Below, one piece after another: positions 37,177-47,439 of a DNA stretch of 64,000 bases (its first letter is position 1; each line of letters begins with the position of its first letter). The stretch is taken from positions 384,342 through 448,341 of the forward strand of contig NZ_JARBUY010000002.1 in the NCBI RefSeq assembly GCF_028882255.1, written 5' to 3'. Made by a program: the position numbers and the translations under genes. Source of the stretch: Maribacter polysaccharolyticus (GTDB taxonomy: Bacteria; Bacteroidota; Bacteroidia; Flavobacteriales; Flavobacteriaceae). Below the pieces are notes generated by a model. The model had not been told where the DNA came from. It did not search any database and saw nothing but the letters and a program-made list of their open reading frames with translations.

Positions 37177-38658
37177 TCAGGAGACACTGAAAGTAGTCCC
37201 TTCCTTCCCGTCTTTAAGTTGGATCCCCATTGCCGCCAATTGGTCTCTGATCTTGTCGGAAGTTGCAAAGTCCTTATTACTGCGAGCTTCATTACGCAAT
37301 TGTATCAAAAGCTCTACAACCCCTTGTAGCTTATTGGTATCGTGATTGCTTTCCGATTTATGTTCCAAGCCCAACACATCGCAGATGAAGTCGGTCATGG
37401 TTTTCAGTAATAGGGCCTTATCGGGAGCGCTGATCTTTTCTTTACCTTCTTTGATCAGATTAATGTGCTTTACGGCTTCAAAGAGATGGGCGATAAGAAT
37501 CGGGGTGTTAAAGTCGTCGTTCATGGCGTCATAACACTTTTGTCGCCATTCCCGAATATCGAAGTCGGAGGTTTCGCCCGGTTCCAGGTCTTTAAGGTTG
37601 TCAAAGGCATCCATAAGTCTGTGGTATCCTTTCTCCGAGGCCAAAAGAGCATCGTTGCTAAGGTCCAAAATGCTGGTATAATGCGCCTGCATCATAAAAA
37701 ACCGTACTACCGGAGGGGTAAACGGTTTACTTAGGATATCATTCTCTCCGGAGAACATCTCACCGGGAAGTATATTGTTCCCTGTGGATTTTGCCATTTT
37801 CTTACCGTTCATCGTAAGCATATTGGCATGCATCCAATAATTTACCGGCGAATGTCCATTACTGGCTTCGGCCTGGGCGATTTCACATTCATGGTGCGGG
37901 AATTTCAAATCCATTCCCCCTCCGTGAATGTCAAAGGTCTCTCCAAGATATTTGGTACTCATGGCAGTGCACTCCAAGTGCCAACCGGGAAAACCATCTC
38001 CCCAAGGTGAGGGCCAACGCATGATATGTTGGGGTTCTGCTTTTTTCCAAAGTGCGAAATCCTGGGGATTTTTTTTCTCACTCTGTGCGGCCAATTCACG
38101 GGTATTGGCGATCATATCCTCCAATTTTCTCCCGCTCAGTTTTCCGTATTCGTATTGCTCGTTGAATTTCTTCACATCGAAATATACCGAGCCGTTCACT
38201 TCATAGGCGTACCCTTTTTCAAGGATGTCCTTGATGATGGCCAGTTGTTCGATTATATGTCCTGTGGCTGTAGGCTCTATACTTGGTGGTAAAAAATTGA
38301 ATTGATCCAATATGTAGTGGAAGTCCACCGTATACCGTTGAACGACCTCCATGGGTTCGATCTTTTCCAATCTCGCCTTTTTTGCAATCTTGTCCTCACC
38401 GGTATCCGCATCATCTTCCAAATGTCCGGCATCGGTGATATTACGTACATAACGCACTTTGTAGCCTAAATGCCGTAAGTATCGGAAAATCATATCAAAC
38501 GACATAAAGGTCCTGCAGTTTCCCAAATGCACATTGCTATAGACCGTAGGGCCACAGACATACATGCCTACATGGCCTTCGTTGATAGGTTTGAATATTT
38601 CCTTTTTACCGGTTAGGGAATTTGTGATCTTGAGGGTTTGTTCCTGGTACAATTGCAT
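37177..38658 (-). CDS. cysS: Cysteinyl-tRNA synthetase
   Basis: 493 residues. The class I motifs are present: [17 protein letters not shown] carries the first zinc cysteine and the HIGH-like HLGN, and KMAKSTGN is the KMSKS equivalent. The remaining zinc ligands are in [10 protein letters not shown] and the PHHECEIAQ segment. The C-terminal domain is somewhat long and Ser/Lys-rich. It charges tRNA-Cys. The gene starts 15 bases after the folE stop on the same strand, so folE-cysS is probably one operon. Confidence 0.97.
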   Translation of the reverse strand: MQLYQEQTLKITNSLTGKKEIFKPINEGHVGMYVCGPTVYSNVHLGNCRTFMSFDMIFRYLRHLGYKVRYVRNITDAGHLEDDADTGEDKIAKKARLEKIEPMEVVQRYTVDFHYILDQFNFLPPSIEPTATGHIIEQLAIIKDILEKGYAYEVNGSVYFDVKKFNEQYEYGKLSGRKLEDMIANTRELAAQSEKKNPQDFALWKKAEPQHIMRWPSPWGDGFPGWHLECTAMSTKYLGETFDIHGGGMDLKFPHHECEIAQAEASNGHSPVNYWMHANMLTMNGKKMAKSTGNNILPGEMFSGENDILSKPFTPPVVRFFMMQAHYTSILDLSNDALLASEKGYHRLMDAFDNLKDLEPGETSDFDIREWRQKCYDAMNDDFNTPILIAHLFEAVKHINLIKEGKEKISAPDKALLLKTMTDFICDVLGLEHKSESNHDTNKLQGVVELLIQLRNEARSNKDFATSDKIRDQLAAMGIQLKDGKEGTTFSVS

Positions 38659-38673
38659 TCTTAAGGAAGACGG

Positions 38674-39354
38674 TTAAAACTTTGTTTCTAGATTTAAATA
38701 TTCCAAAAATTCGCTTCGGAGGGCTTCATTTTTGAATTTACCCCCGTATTCCGCGGTAACGGTACTACTTTCAATATCCCTTATACCCCTAGAGTTTACA
38801 CATAAATGCTTGGCATCGATGACACAAGCCACATCCTCGGTGTTCAATACCCTTTGAAGTTCCCGAACGACCTGAATGGTCAAGCGTTCCTGAACTTGTG
38901 GCCTTTTTGCATAATAATCGACGATTCGGTTCATTTTCGAAAGTCCGACCACCGTTCCATTGGAAATATAAGCCACATGGGCCCTTCCGATAATGGGCAA
39001 TAGGTGGTGCTCACAGGTAGAATACAGGGTGATGTTCTTTTCGACCAACATTTCCCCATATTTGTATTTATTGTCGAATGTAGAGGAGTTCGGTTTTTTT
39101 TGGGGATCCAGACCACTGAAAATTTCTTTTACGAACATTTTAGCGACCCGGTTTGGGGTGCCCATGAGACTGTCGTCATCCAAATCAAGTCCCAAAGTGA
39201 GCATTATCTCACGAACGTTGGCCTTAATCCGTTTTATCTTTTCATCATCACTTAATACGAACGCATCATCACGTAATGGAGTGTCCTCGGCAGAAGAAAC
39301 ATGATCATTTCCCATTTCTTCGAATTGCTCTTCCAATGTGCTGTCAAATTTCAT
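38674..39354 (-). CDS. folE: GTP cyclohydrolase I
   Basis: 226 residues. An acidic N-terminal extension of about 40 residues is followed by the GCH-I fold with GTPNRVAKMFVKEIFSGL, the zinc/catalytic STCEHHLLPIIGRAHVAY, the conserved LSKMNRIVDYYAKRPQVQERL and CVIDAKHLCVNSRGI with the third zinc ligand. It makes dihydroneopterin triphosphate, the first step towards folate; folP for a later step is also in this window. A TATCTTTG element lies just upstream, and the cysS gene follows after 15 bases. Confidence 0.96.
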   Translation of the reverse strand: MKFDSTLEEQFEEMGNDHVSSAEDTPLRDDAFVLSDDEKIKRIKANVREIMLTLGLDLDDDSLMGTPNRVAKMFVKEIFSGLDPQKKPNSSTFDNKYKYGEMLVEKNITLYSTCEHHLLPIIGRAHVAYISNGTVVGLSKMNRIVDYYAKRPQVQERLTIQVVRELQRVLNTEDVACVIDAKHLCVNSRGIRDIESSTVTAEYGGKFKNEALRSEFLEYLNLETKF

Positions 39355-39376
39355 TTAAAAAAACTTTAAAGAAGGG

Positions 39377-39384
39377 CAAAGATA
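39377..39384 (-). promoter_or_regulatory. Putative folE -7 element (TATCTTTG on the minus strand)
   Basis: CAAAGATA on the + strand is an exact TAnnTTTG match read on the minus strand, 22 bases before the folE ATG. The short distance would give a nearly leaderless mRNA. Confidence 0.45.
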
Positions 39385-39488
39385 TACATTATATGGCACT
39401 TTATGGTTTAATTGACTGAATACACAACATAAATTAGTGTTAAGGAAGGCCATATATTATTTTCATATTCAATTAGTTCAAGCTACCG

Positions 39489-41297
39489 ATGAAGCATAAG
39501 GGCATTTGGTTTTTTTTCTTCTTCATTTTCGGGGGGTATTTGGCGTGTGCCCAGATTGCCTCCGATTGTGGTAATGCCGTGCCTATATGCAATAATACCC
39601 CGGTTAACGGAGGCACGTTCGGATATGGGGCTGATGATTTCGGTGGGGCCACTGTCACGGGCTGTTTGGAGGCAACGACCACGGGGGCTATAGAATCGAA
39701 TTCCGCTTGGTATCGGTTTCGGACCGGGGCATCGGGTCAATTGGGTTTTAATATCGGTGCCGATACTTCTGAAGATTGGGACTTCGCCTTATATAAGACC
39801 AGTGATTGCAATACGCTGGGGGAGCCTGTTCGTTGCAACTTTTATGATAATAGGGATGGGAATGCCTTTATCGGGGTTGGGGAAGATCCAACGGGATCAT
39901 TGTACAACGTACAATATGAAGATTGGCTTCAAGTTGAGCCTGGGGAGGATTATTATTTGTTGGTCAATAATTTCAGTAACAGTAATTCCGGATTTTCCAT
40001 ACAGTTTTCAGGAAATATATTCATTACAAACCCTTATGATGCCTTGGACTGCTCCATTATAAGTAATTTGTTGGGGCCTCCCGTTGCGGCCTGTGAAAAT
40101 GATACCGTAATCCTCGATGCGACGACGACTTCGGCAATAACATACGATTGGTATATTAATGATGGTTCCGGTTTCCAATCCCTGATCGGGGAACATGATC
40201 CCTTACTTGGGGTTAATTCCAGTGGCACCTACAGGGTCAATGTTTCAATGCCTGATGGGAGTTCTATTGTGAGTGATGTGCAAGTATACTATTCGGCCCT
40301 ACCCGTTACGTATCCTTTGACCGATGAATTCCTGTGTTCCGGGGCAGTGATCTATGATCTTTCGGTAAAGGACGAAGAGGTTTTGGGCGGACAAGATCCA
40401 ACGGAATATAACGTCAGTTACCACGATTCAATGGTCGATGCCATGAGTGGGGCAAATGCCTTGCCCGAAATGTTGGAAGCGGGAACGGGTACACAAACCA
40501 TATATGCCCGGGTTTCTTCCATAATGAATCCCGGTTGTTTTGATGCTTCCCAATATTTTGAACTGACCTATATCGAAACCCCGGTAATGGATTTCGAGAC
40601 CGAGGTTTTTATTTGTGAAGAAAACTCCGGGATGATCATAGGCGAAACTTCCAATCAAAATCCCAACTATACCTATGTCTGGGATACTGGGGAGAATACC
40701 TCTAGGCTTGAGGTGTTCCAAGCAGGTACGTACACGCTTACCGCGACGAATTCGCAAGACGGGATGACGTGTAGCGATTCACGGACTGTAATCGTTACGA
40801 CCTCGATAACCCCGGATATCACCGATATCGTAATCGAGGATTTACAGGCCGATAATAAAGTGACTGTTTTTACCGATGATACTTCGCGTGTTGAGTTCCG
40901 ATTGGATGATGGGGAGTACCAAACATCCAATGTTTTCGATAACGTGTTACCGGGAGTGCATACCGTTACCGTAAATGATACCAATGGCTGTGGCACGGTC
41001 ACTGAAGAGATCGTCGTGGTGGGATTTCCCAAATTCTTCACACCAAATGGGGATGGCACGAATGATTATTGGTACATGACCGAGATTTCCGAACTTGAAA
41101 ATCCTGTCGTACAGATTTATGACCGATTTGGTAAATTGGTAAAAGTGCTTGATGAAGATAACCTAGGGTGGGATGGGCGTTTTAATGGAAACCCAATGCC
41201 TTCGTCGGATTACTGGTTTAAATTGAGTTATACCGATTCGAGTGGTGCACGGTCTTTTGCCAAACACATCAATAATCATTTTGCGCTAAAAAGATAA
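39489..41297 (+). CDS. Secreted protein with type IX secretion type B C-terminal domain
   Basis: 602 residues. A signal peptide (..FFIFGGYLACAQ) is followed by a domain opening ASDCGNAVPICNNTPVNGG, then several Ig-like or repeat sections. The C-terminal ~85 residues (PKFFTPNGDGTNDYW, IYDRFGKLVKVL, GWDGRFNGNPMPSSDYWF, ..HFALKR) are the type B sorting domain of gliding-associated secreted proteins. It should be exported by the type IX system to the surface or medium. The next gene is a paralog with the same start and end, so the pair arose by duplication. Ligand and role are unknown. Confidence 0.92.
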   Translation: MKHKGIWFFFFFIFGGYLACAQIASDCGNAVPICNNTPVNGGTFGYGADDFGGATVTGCLEATTTGAIESNSAWYRFRTGASGQLGFNIGADTSEDWDFALYKTSDCNTLGEPVRCNFYDNRDGNAFIGVGEDPTGSLYNVQYEDWLQVEPGEDYYLLVNNFSNSNSGFSIQFSGNIFITNPYDALDCSIISNLLGPPVAACENDTVILDATTTSAITYDWYINDGSGFQSLIGEHDPLLGVNSSGTYRVNVSMPDGSSIVSDVQVYYSALPVTYPLTDEFLCSGAVIYDLSVKDEEVLGGQDPTEYNVSYHDSMVDAMSGANALPEMLEAGTGTQTIYARVSSIMNPGCFDASQYFELTYIETPVMDFETEVFICEENSGMIIGETSNQNPNYTYVWDTGENTSRLEVFQAGTYTLTATNSQDGMTCSDSRTVIVTTSITPDITDIVIEDLQADNKVTVFTDDTSRVEFRLDDGEYQTSNVFDNVLPGVHTVTVNDTNGCGTVTEEIVVVGFPKFFTPNGDGTNDYWYMTEISELENPVVQIYDRFGKLVKVLDEDNLGWDGRFNGNPMPSSDYWFKLSYTDSSGARSFAKHINNHFALKR

Positions 41298-41424
41298 TGG
41301 CAGGCATCTTGGGCTTAGGGATGTATTTTATCGATTAACGGCTTAAAATTCCGACAAAATATAATAAAATGGGGGCGTGCGAGTTATACTAAATGTTACC
41401 GGTATAATGTTAGCCCCATTTTCT

Positions 41425-42861
41425 ATGCGAACACTGATTCTTGTTTTTTGTTGTTTGTTTCTGGTCATCAATGGAATAAATGCCCAGAACTCTGGCGATT
41501 GTAGAACTGCGATTCCGGTTTGTGCCGACGGTCAACCCATTATGCCTTCTGTGGATGGTGGCGGGGATGTCGATGATTTCGACCCCGATTATGTTCGGCA
41601 AAGTGGTTGTTTGGAAAAAGGAAGTAATATTTCCGCCAATTTAGAAAACAACACCTCTTGGTTCGTTTTTAGGGCAGGTACCGGGGGGCAGGTAGGTTTT
41701 GATATAGAGGCATTGACCGCTACTGCGGAATGGGATTTTGCGGTTTATGGTCCTTTTGACGAATCCAGTGGCCAAAATTTCTGTTCTATTATCGGGGATG
41801 GTACTACCGAACCCATTCGATGCAATTACGAAGTAAACGATACCGATTTTACGGGTATAGGCGTGAATCCTGAAAATGGGGTCGAAGGTGGCCCTTTTGT
41901 AAAGGGAAGCCAGAATACCTATGACGAATGGTTGGAGGTCCTCCCAGGGGAAATCTATTACATATTCATCAATAATTACAATACGAATTTTGATGGGGAT
42001 CCCGAGTTGTTTTCATTGACCTTTACCGGGAGTTCGGTCGATGCCGATCAGGATAATGCATTGGATTGTACCTTGCGTGATGAATTTTTAGGATTGGATA
42101 TCGTGGCCTGTGAAGGGGATCCCGACATAACCTTAAGTGCCCTTAATTCACCCGCTGGATCGGATATAGACCGTGTGGAATGGTCAGTGGATTATGATGA
42201 TGACGGTACCATAGACGATGATACCCTGACAGGGAGGGGCACCTATGGTGCGGAGTATGTGGTGACCAGCCCTAATTCGGGTCGTTATTTTGCTGAAATC
42301 ACAACCGCCTCCGGAAGTCCGGCTACAGTCGTGGATGATGGGGGTGTCCTGATAACGTTTTACACCATACCGGTCTTGGATGAAGTGATCATCCTCGATG
42401 ATCTATCGGATAGCAATACTATTGAGGTCGTGGTCGATGGCATCGGAAACTATGAATACGCCATTAATGGTGGGGAATTTCAAGAAGACCCTGTTTTTTA
42501 TGATGTGCCCCCGGGAATCAATTCGGTGATCATAAATGATTTGAATGGATGTGGGACCAGTGATCCCATAGACTTTTTGGTGGTAGGGTATCCAAAGTTC
42601 TTTACCCCTAATAATGATGGGTACCATGATTATTGGAATGTTTTGGGAATAGAGACCCTGATCGATCCTGTGGTGCATGTCTTTGATCGTTATGGTAAAT
42701 TGATCAAGCAATTGGATGCTACGACGATCGGATGGGATGGCACGTATAACGGGAAGGCCATGCCTTCATCGGATTATTGGTTTAAAATGGTATACTCCCG
42801 GGACGAAGATGGCATAGTGGTGGCAAGAACCTTACGCACCCATTTCACCTTGAAAAGATAA
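41425..42861 (+). CDS. Secreted protein with type IX secretion type B C-terminal domain, paralog
   Basis: 478 residues from the ATG at 41425, chosen because MRTLILVFCCLFLVINGINAQ is a normal signal peptide; in-frame ATG at 41407 and GTG at 41377 give longer versions. The mature N-terminus NSGDCRTAIPVCADGQP, the WFVFRAGTGGQVGFDIE section, the EWDFAVYG strand and the CNYE/GIGVNP block correspond one to one with the preceding protein. It lacks part of the central repeats of its neighbour. The C-terminal domain has PKFFTPNNDGYHDYW and ends HFTLKR. It is likely exposed at the surface. Confidence 0.9.
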   Translation: MRTLILVFCCLFLVINGINAQNSGDCRTAIPVCADGQPIMPSVDGGGDVDDFDPDYVRQSGCLEKGSNISANLENNTSWFVFRAGTGGQVGFDIEALTATAEWDFAVYGPFDESSGQNFCSIIGDGTTEPIRCNYEVNDTDFTGIGVNPENGVEGGPFVKGSQNTYDEWLEVLPGEIYYIFINNYNTNFDGDPELFSLTFTGSSVDADQDNALDCTLRDEFLGLDIVACEGDPDITLSALNSPAGSDIDRVEWSVDYDDDGTIDDDTLTGRGTYGAEYVVTSPNSGRYFAEITTASGSPATVVDDGGVLITFYTIPVLDEVIILDDLSDSNTIEVVVDGIGNYEYAINGGEFQEDPVFYDVPPGINSVIINDLNGCGTSDPIDFLVVGYPKFFTPNNDGYHDYWNVLGIETLIDPVVHVFDRYGKLIKQLDATTIGWDGTYNGKAMPSSDYWFKMVYSRDEDGIVVARTLRTHFTLKR

Positions 42862-42880
42862 AGTAAGATAAAGAATAAGC

Positions 42881-42916
42881 AAAAAAGGCCTGAGAGCACA
42901 GTCAGGGCCTTTTTTG
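42881..42916. terminator. Bidirectional intrinsic terminator
   Basis: AAAAAAGGCCTGA pairs with TCAGGGCCTTTTTT (one bulged G) around a loop of about 8 bases. It lies between the secreted-protein gene and the convergent FadL-type gene. Confidence 0.85.
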
Positions 42917-42931
42917 ATTTTGTAAATCCCT

Positions 42932-44434
42932 TTAAAAGTTCAAGGTGTAACTTAAGGTCGCATTCGTATTTTTCTTGTTGATAAGTGCCGGTGTGGTTAC
43001 CCCGGTATCGAACAACTGTAAATTGTAATCGCGTTCGGTCCTGTTGATTGCGAAATCCAAACGACTTCCTCCAAAGTTATATCCGATTCCCCCGGAATAA
43101 GCATTTAAATCGCCGATATTGTTACCATCGGCATACGGACTCTGTTCAAAACGGTATCCTGCCCTTAGGCTTAGGTGGCCAATTCTGTATTCCCCGCCCA
43201 ATCGCATAGAGGAAACCCCGTTCAGTTCGTTCGCAATTTCGGAATTGACGACTGAAAAGCTAGCGTCACCCGTTGGCCTTAGCTCGGCCTGGGACATGTC
43301 CTGATAGTCATAATCAAAACTCAATAGTCCGTCCCTGCCAAAAACCAAAGCGATGCTACCTGTCAATTTAGCCGGGGTCTTAATGGTGTATTCCTCGAAT
43401 AAATTGATGATGTCATGGTTGATATAGTTGATTTCGCTATCCGCCAGATCGGAATCGATTTGTTGTGAAAGATCATCTGTTAATTGATACCAAGTAGGGG
43501 ACTGGTAGCTACCCCCAATCCGAATATTTTGATTCACCTTGGCTATGGCCCCCAAATTGAATGAGAACCCGGAACCTTCGGTATGTAGGAAGTTTGAAAA
43601 ATAGGTTTGTTGAATAGGGGAGGAAGCATCATAGCCCGTTTCCCGAAATTCATCAAATTGATCGTAGAATACCGTATGGAAATTCAGCGAAGCCCCAAGG
43701 TAAAGGTTGTCTTGGTACTGTGAGGCAAAGTTTATATTGAATTTTCCGTTGTAGCCTGAAGTGTATCGGGAAAAAACCTGGTCAACGGCGCTATAAACCG
43801 TGTTACTGGTATATTCCGTGGCGGTTTCCTCATCTTCTATGGGGTCTAAAATGCCCCCGTAATATCCTAAAAAGGCCTGTTGGTCGGCAAAACCTTGAAA
43901 CGCGCCAATATCCAAATACGCATTTTCGATATATTCCCCATTCTGTAAAAGAATAGAGCCGAACGGCACCCCATCGGCATAATTCAAAAAGTAATTATCA
44001 ATGCCTTGATTGCTGGTTCCCGAAATCCTGAATTCATCTTCAAAGCTCTGTACTAAATCATAATTGACGGCAATGGCGATTTTCTTCCAGTTGCTATCGG
44101 TCCTGCTTTTGAAAATGAATACCCCCCCTACTTGGTTTATTTTCAAGTCGTTTTCATTGGCATTTCTCAAGGTTCCAAAATAGGTCGCTGCATTATCGGT
44201 TTGGTAATTCGTCCCTGAAATGGTAAACTGACTGTTGTTGAACACTGCGGAACTTGCCGGGTTGATGTTCAGGGCTGAGAGGTCGCCCCCCAGGGCTCCG
44301 AAAGCTCCACCCATGCCTTGGAATCGGGCTGTTCCCTGAAGGTTTTCCTGACTATAGCGTAATACATCATTAATGTTCTGGGCACTGGCCATGGTGCATG
44401 CCATCAGCACTATGAAAGTTAGATATCGTTTCAT
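42932..44434 (-). CDS. OmpP1/FadL/TodX-family outer-membrane transporter
   Basis: 500 residues. The signal peptide ends ..ASAQ. The mature N-terminus NINDVLRYSQENLQGTARFQGMGGAFGALGGDLSALNINPASSAVF is the classical FadL/OmpP1 opening, in which the chain enters the barrel lumen and a Gly-rich stretch forms the hatch. Later strands include LRLGGEYRIGHLSLRAGYRFEQSPYADG and the C-terminal YNFGG..LSYTLNF. These porins pass hydrophobic molecules, including fatty acids and aromatics; the substrate here is unknown. It begins 35 bases after the Arg/Ser-rich lipoprotein gene on the same strand, so the two are probably co-transcribed. Confidence 0.92.
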   Translation of the reverse strand: MKRYLTFIVLMACTMASAQNINDVLRYSQENLQGTARFQGMGGAFGALGGDLSALNINPASSAVFNNSQFTISGTNYQTDNAATYFGTLRNANENDLKINQVGGVFIFKSRTDSNWKKIAIAVNYDLVQSFEDEFRISGTSNQGIDNYFLNYADGVPFGSILLQNGEYIENAYLDIGAFQGFADQQAFLGYYGGILDPIEDEETATEYTSNTVYSAVDQVFSRYTSGYNGKFNINFASQYQDNLYLGASLNFHTVFYDQFDEFRETGYDASSPIQQTYFSNFLHTEGSGFSFNLGAIAKVNQNIRIGGSYQSPTWYQLTDDLSQQIDSDLADSEINYINHDIINLFEEYTIKTPAKLTGSIALVFGRDGLLSFDYDYQDMSQAELRPTGDASFSVVNSEIANELNGVSSMRLGGEYRIGHLSLRAGYRFEQSPYADGNNIGDLNAYSGGIGYNFGGSRLDFAINRTERDYNLQLFDTGVTTPALINKKNTNATLSYTLNF

Positions 44435-44469
44435 TGGAATTGATTTTTTTCAGAATTTATTTTATCGCA

Positions 44470-45693
44470 TTAATTTCTTCTTCCGCTACTACTGGAAGAC
44501 CTTGATGATGATCGTGCTGATGATGACCTGGACGAACTTGAGGAACTTGAACTGCGGTAACTACTGCTTCGTGAACTGGAGTTGCCCGAAGATTTATAAC
44601 TACGGGTCCTGGGAGCCGTGCTTCGGTACGATTGGGAACTCCTTGTACTGCTGCCAGAACTTCTATATGAGCGTGAAGTTCCAGTTCGGCTACCCGAGCT
44701 TTTATAGGTTGAGCTTCTTGGGGTAGAACTCCTGTTATAGTACGAACTGGATCTGGAAGTGGAATTGTATCTAGGTGTCGCCCTTGTACTTCTGCTTGTG
44801 CGATAGGCCCTGTTTACGTCTACCCCTACGGCCCTACGTGATGTGGAACTGCTTCTATAAGTACCGGTACTTCTTGCGGTACTGCTACTTCGGACACCGC
44901 TTGTTCTTGCCGTGGTACTGCTGCTTCTATAGCGTGGGGAAGCACTTCTGGTATTTACATTGGATCGTGCGCTTAAATTTCGGGAAGCATTGACTCCTGC
45001 GACGCCATAAGTATTGTAGTATCCGCGTCTACTTCTGTTCAGGGCATAATTCCTGGGGCCATATCGCAGAAAAGGTCTATTGTAATATCTATTGCCGTAA
45101 TAGCCATATCCGAAACCGTAATTCCAACCATATCCAAATCGGCCACCCCAACCCCAATAGTTCCAAGCCCATGGGTTATAGTATCCACCCCATCCATAAT
45201 AACCGTAATAGCCGCCATAGCCCCAGTTGTTCCATAGCCAAGGATCATTGAATCCCCAACCATAGTAACCGCCATAACCCCAATTATTGCCATAGATGTT
45301 GATGCTGACGTCCGTGGAGTTATCTCCCCATCCGCCATAACCTACATAGTCATTTTCAGGTTGATAGTAGTCTGTCAAGTCTTCACTTTGGGGAATGCTG
45401 TCGTATGCCGATTCGCTGGAGTATCCATCAATGTCGGTAAAGACCTCACTGTCTAATATCTCACCATATTCATCGGCCTTTTGGCCAAAATAATCTTGGT
45501 AGGGGTCCGTGCTTTTTTCCTGCTCAACCTGTTGGGGAGCCCTTTCGACTACCCTTACGTTATCGCTTTCATAAATGCCATCATTATCATAGTAAGAGGC
45601 TTGCTGGTACGAACCACAGGAAACTGCCAAAATGCCCAAAAGGACAAAAAGGGATCCGGTTCGAATCTTGGAGAAGGGTTGAGCGTATATCAT
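44470..45693 (-). CDS. Low-complexity lipoprotein: Gly/Tyr/Trp section plus long Arg/Ser-rich tail
   Basis: 407 residues. The signal with lipobox-like AVSC (Cys about residue 26) indicates an exported lipoprotein. Residues ~120-205 are built from Gly, Tyr, Trp, Asn and Phe with GYGGYYGWG-like repeats. Residues ~225-405 are dominated by Arg, Ser and Thr (RSSS, TYRSSST, SRSSSYR) and end GRRN. No enzyme domain is visible. The strongly basic tail is unusual for a surface protein and could bind polyanions such as nucleic acid or sulfated polysaccharide. The gene is upstream of the FadL-type gene in one unit and divergent from proS. The function is unknown, but the frame is real: it keeps one reading frame across the low-complexity stretches. 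Confidence 0.8.
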   Translation of the reverse strand: MIYAQPFSKIRTGSLFVLLGILAVSCGSYQQASYYDNDGIYESDNVRVVERAPQQVEQEKSTDPYQDYFGQKADEYGEILDSEVFTDIDGYSSESAYDSIPQSEDLTDYYQPENDYVGYGGWGDNSTDVSINIYGNNWGYGGYYGWGFNDPWLWNNWGYGGYYGYYGWGGYYNPWAWNYWGWGGRFGYGWNYGFGYGYYGNRYYNRPFLRYGPRNYALNRSRRGYYNTYGVAGVNASRNLSARSNVNTRSASPRYRSSSTTARTSGVRSSSTARSTGTYRSSSTSRRAVGVDVNRAYRTSRSTRATPRYNSTSRSSSYYNRSSTPRSSTYKSSGSRTGTSRSYRSSGSSTRSSQSYRSTAPRTRSYKSSGNSSSRSSSYRSSSSSSSSRSSSARSSSRSSSSSGRRN

Positions 45694-45706
45694 GGCGTCA
45701 ATTTTT

Positions 45707-45738
45707 ATTGTTGAACATGCTAAATTTAGTTAGTTTTG
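45707..45738 (+). promoter_or_regulatory. Putative proS promoter
   Basis: ATTG at 45707-45710, 20 bases, then TAGTTTTG at 45731-45738 match both Bacteroidota promoter boxes. The proS ATG is 55 bases downstream. Confidence 0.65.
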
Positions 45739-45793
45739 CCGAACTATTATAGTTTTATATAATTAACACAAGTTTTGTGCCAAACTACGCGTA

Positions 45794-47269
45794 ATGGGTA
45801 AAAAATTGACTAAGAGAAGTGAGGACTATTCCAAATGGTATAACGAGCTCGTTGTAAAAGCTGATTTAGCTGAAAACTCGGGGGTTAGGGGCTGTATGGT
45901 CATTAAGCCTTATGGGTTTGCCATTTGGGAAAAGATGCAGGCGGCATTGGATAAGATGTTCAAGGAAACCGGACATGAAAATGCGTATTTTCCTTTGTTC
46001 ATTCCCAAGTCATACCTAAGTAAGGAGGCCAGTCATGTTGAGGGATTTGCAAAGGAATGTGCGGTGGTTACGCATTATCGATTGAAAAATGCGGAAGATG
46101 GCAGTGGCATCATCGTAGATGAGGATGCGAAATTGGAGGAAGAATTGATCGTAAGGCCAACGTCGGAAACCATTATTTGGGACACCTATAGAAAGTGGAT
46201 ACAATCGTATCGCGATTTACCGTTGTTGATCAATCAGTGGGCCAACGTAGTACGTTGGGAAATGCGTACACGACTTTTCTTAAGGACGGCGGAGTTTTTA
46301 TGGCAAGAAGGCCATACGGCCCATGCTACCGAAAAGGAGGCTATTGAAGAGGCGGAACGGATGATGAACGTGTATGCCGAGTTTGCCGAGGACTACATGG
46401 CCGTACCGGTGATCAAGGGGTTGAAAACGGAAAGTGAACGGTTCGCAGGGGCCATAGAGACCTATTGTATCGAGGCATTGATGCAAGATGGTAAGGCGCT
46501 GCAAGCGGGGACATCCCATTTTTTAGGACAGAATTTTGCCAAGGCTTTTGATGTGAAATTCGCGAACAAGGAAGGTAAACAAGAATATGTTTGGGCAACC
46601 TCTTGGGGAGTTTCCACGCGCTTGATGGGGGCATTGGTCATGACCCATAGCGATGACAATGGTCTGGTGTTGCCACCCAAATTGGCGCCCATACAAGTGG
46701 TTATCGTTCCTATTTATAAAGGTCTTGATCAATTGGATGCCATTTCGGGGAAAGTAGATCCTTTGGTTAAGGAATTACGGGCCAAAGGCATTTCGGTCAA
46801 ATATGACAATAGGGATACCCATAAACCAGGGTTTAAATTCAATGAATACGAATTGAAAGGGGTTCCTGTACGTTTGGCCATTGGCCAACGGGATATGGAA
46901 AACGGTACTTATGAGGTAGCACGCCGTGATACACTCGAAAAGGAAACCGTACCTATGGATCAGGTGGTCTCCAAAATCGAATTCCTTATGGAGGATATCC
47001 AAAAGAATGTATTCGCCAAGGCATTTGATTACAGAAAGGAACATATTACCGAAGTTGATACCTATGCGGAGTTCAAAAAAGTTCTGGAAGAAAAGGGAGG
47101 GTTTATTGCAGCCCATTGGGACGGTTCAATAGCCACAGAGGATAAAATCAAAGAAGAGACCAAGGCGACGATCCGTTGCATCCCTTTGGATGGCGATACC
47201 GAAGAGGGCCGTTGTATGGTTACCGGGGAGCCTTCTCGCCGTAGGGTTTTGTTCGCTAAAGCCTATTAA
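45794..47269 (+). CDS. proS: Prolyl-tRNA synthetase (short, archaeal/eukaryote-like type)
   Basis: 491 residues. This is the ProRS type without the editing insert. Class II motifs are visible: the start [19 protein letters not shown], motif 2 [24 protein letters not shown], and motif 3 around [19 protein letters not shown]. The anticodon-binding domain follows ([40 protein letters not shown]). The C-terminal extension ends in the extra zinc-type/terminal domain typical of this form. It charges tRNA-Pro. It has its own promoter and is followed by 170 non-coding bases and the tRNA-Glu pair. Confidence 0.96.
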   Translation: MGKKLTKRSEDYSKWYNELVVKADLAENSGVRGCMVIKPYGFAIWEKMQAALDKMFKETGHENAYFPLFIPKSYLSKEASHVEGFAKECAVVTHYRLKNAEDGSGIIVDEDAKLEEELIVRPTSETIIWDTYRKWIQSYRDLPLLINQWANVVRWEMRTRLFLRTAEFLWQEGHTAHATEKEAIEEAERMMNVYAEFAEDYMAVPVIKGLKTESERFAGAIETYCIEALMQDGKALQAGTSHFLGQNFAKAFDVKFANKEGKQEYVWATSWGVSTRLMGALVMTHSDDNGLVLPPKLAPIQVVIVPIYKGLDQLDAISGKVDPLVKELRAKGISVKYDNRDTHKPGFKFNEYELKGVPVRLAIGQRDMENGTYEVARRDTLEKETVPMDQVVSKIEFLMEDIQKNVFAKAFDYRKEHITEVDTYAEFKKVLEEKGGFIAAHWDGSIATEDKIKEETKATIRCIPLDGDTEEGRCMVTGEPSRRRVLFAKAY

Positions 47270-47384
47270 TGATCCCATGGACTTTAAACCTAGATCGTAA
47301 ATTCGTTTTTTTGGGTGGTAAGCGTTTATTTTTGTGTGTTGAAATACTTAAATTCGTAATTCGGTAAAAAAAATATGTACAGGT

Positions 47385-47415
47385 GTTGCGATAGTAAAAA
47401 ATAATTGTATTTTTG
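47385..47415 (+). promoter_or_regulatory. Putative promoter of the tRNA-Glu pair
   Basis: GTTG at 47385-47388, 19 bases, then TATTTTTG at 47408-47415 match the Bacteroidota promoter. The first tRNA begins 25 bases after the -7 box. Confidence 0.7.
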
Positions 47416-47439
47416 CATCCGCATTTTGTGCAGAGTAAT

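Noticed and set aside
37140-37292. Extended 130-residue version of YidD
   Set aside because: The extra 51 codons overlap the end of cysS; the conserved family size and start fit the ATG at 37139.
44480-45340. Dense short repeats resembling a CRISPR array or satellite
   Set aside because: The repeats are irregular, unevenly spaced and all fall in frame with a low-complexity protein; no constant repeat-spacer pattern exists and no cas genes are present.
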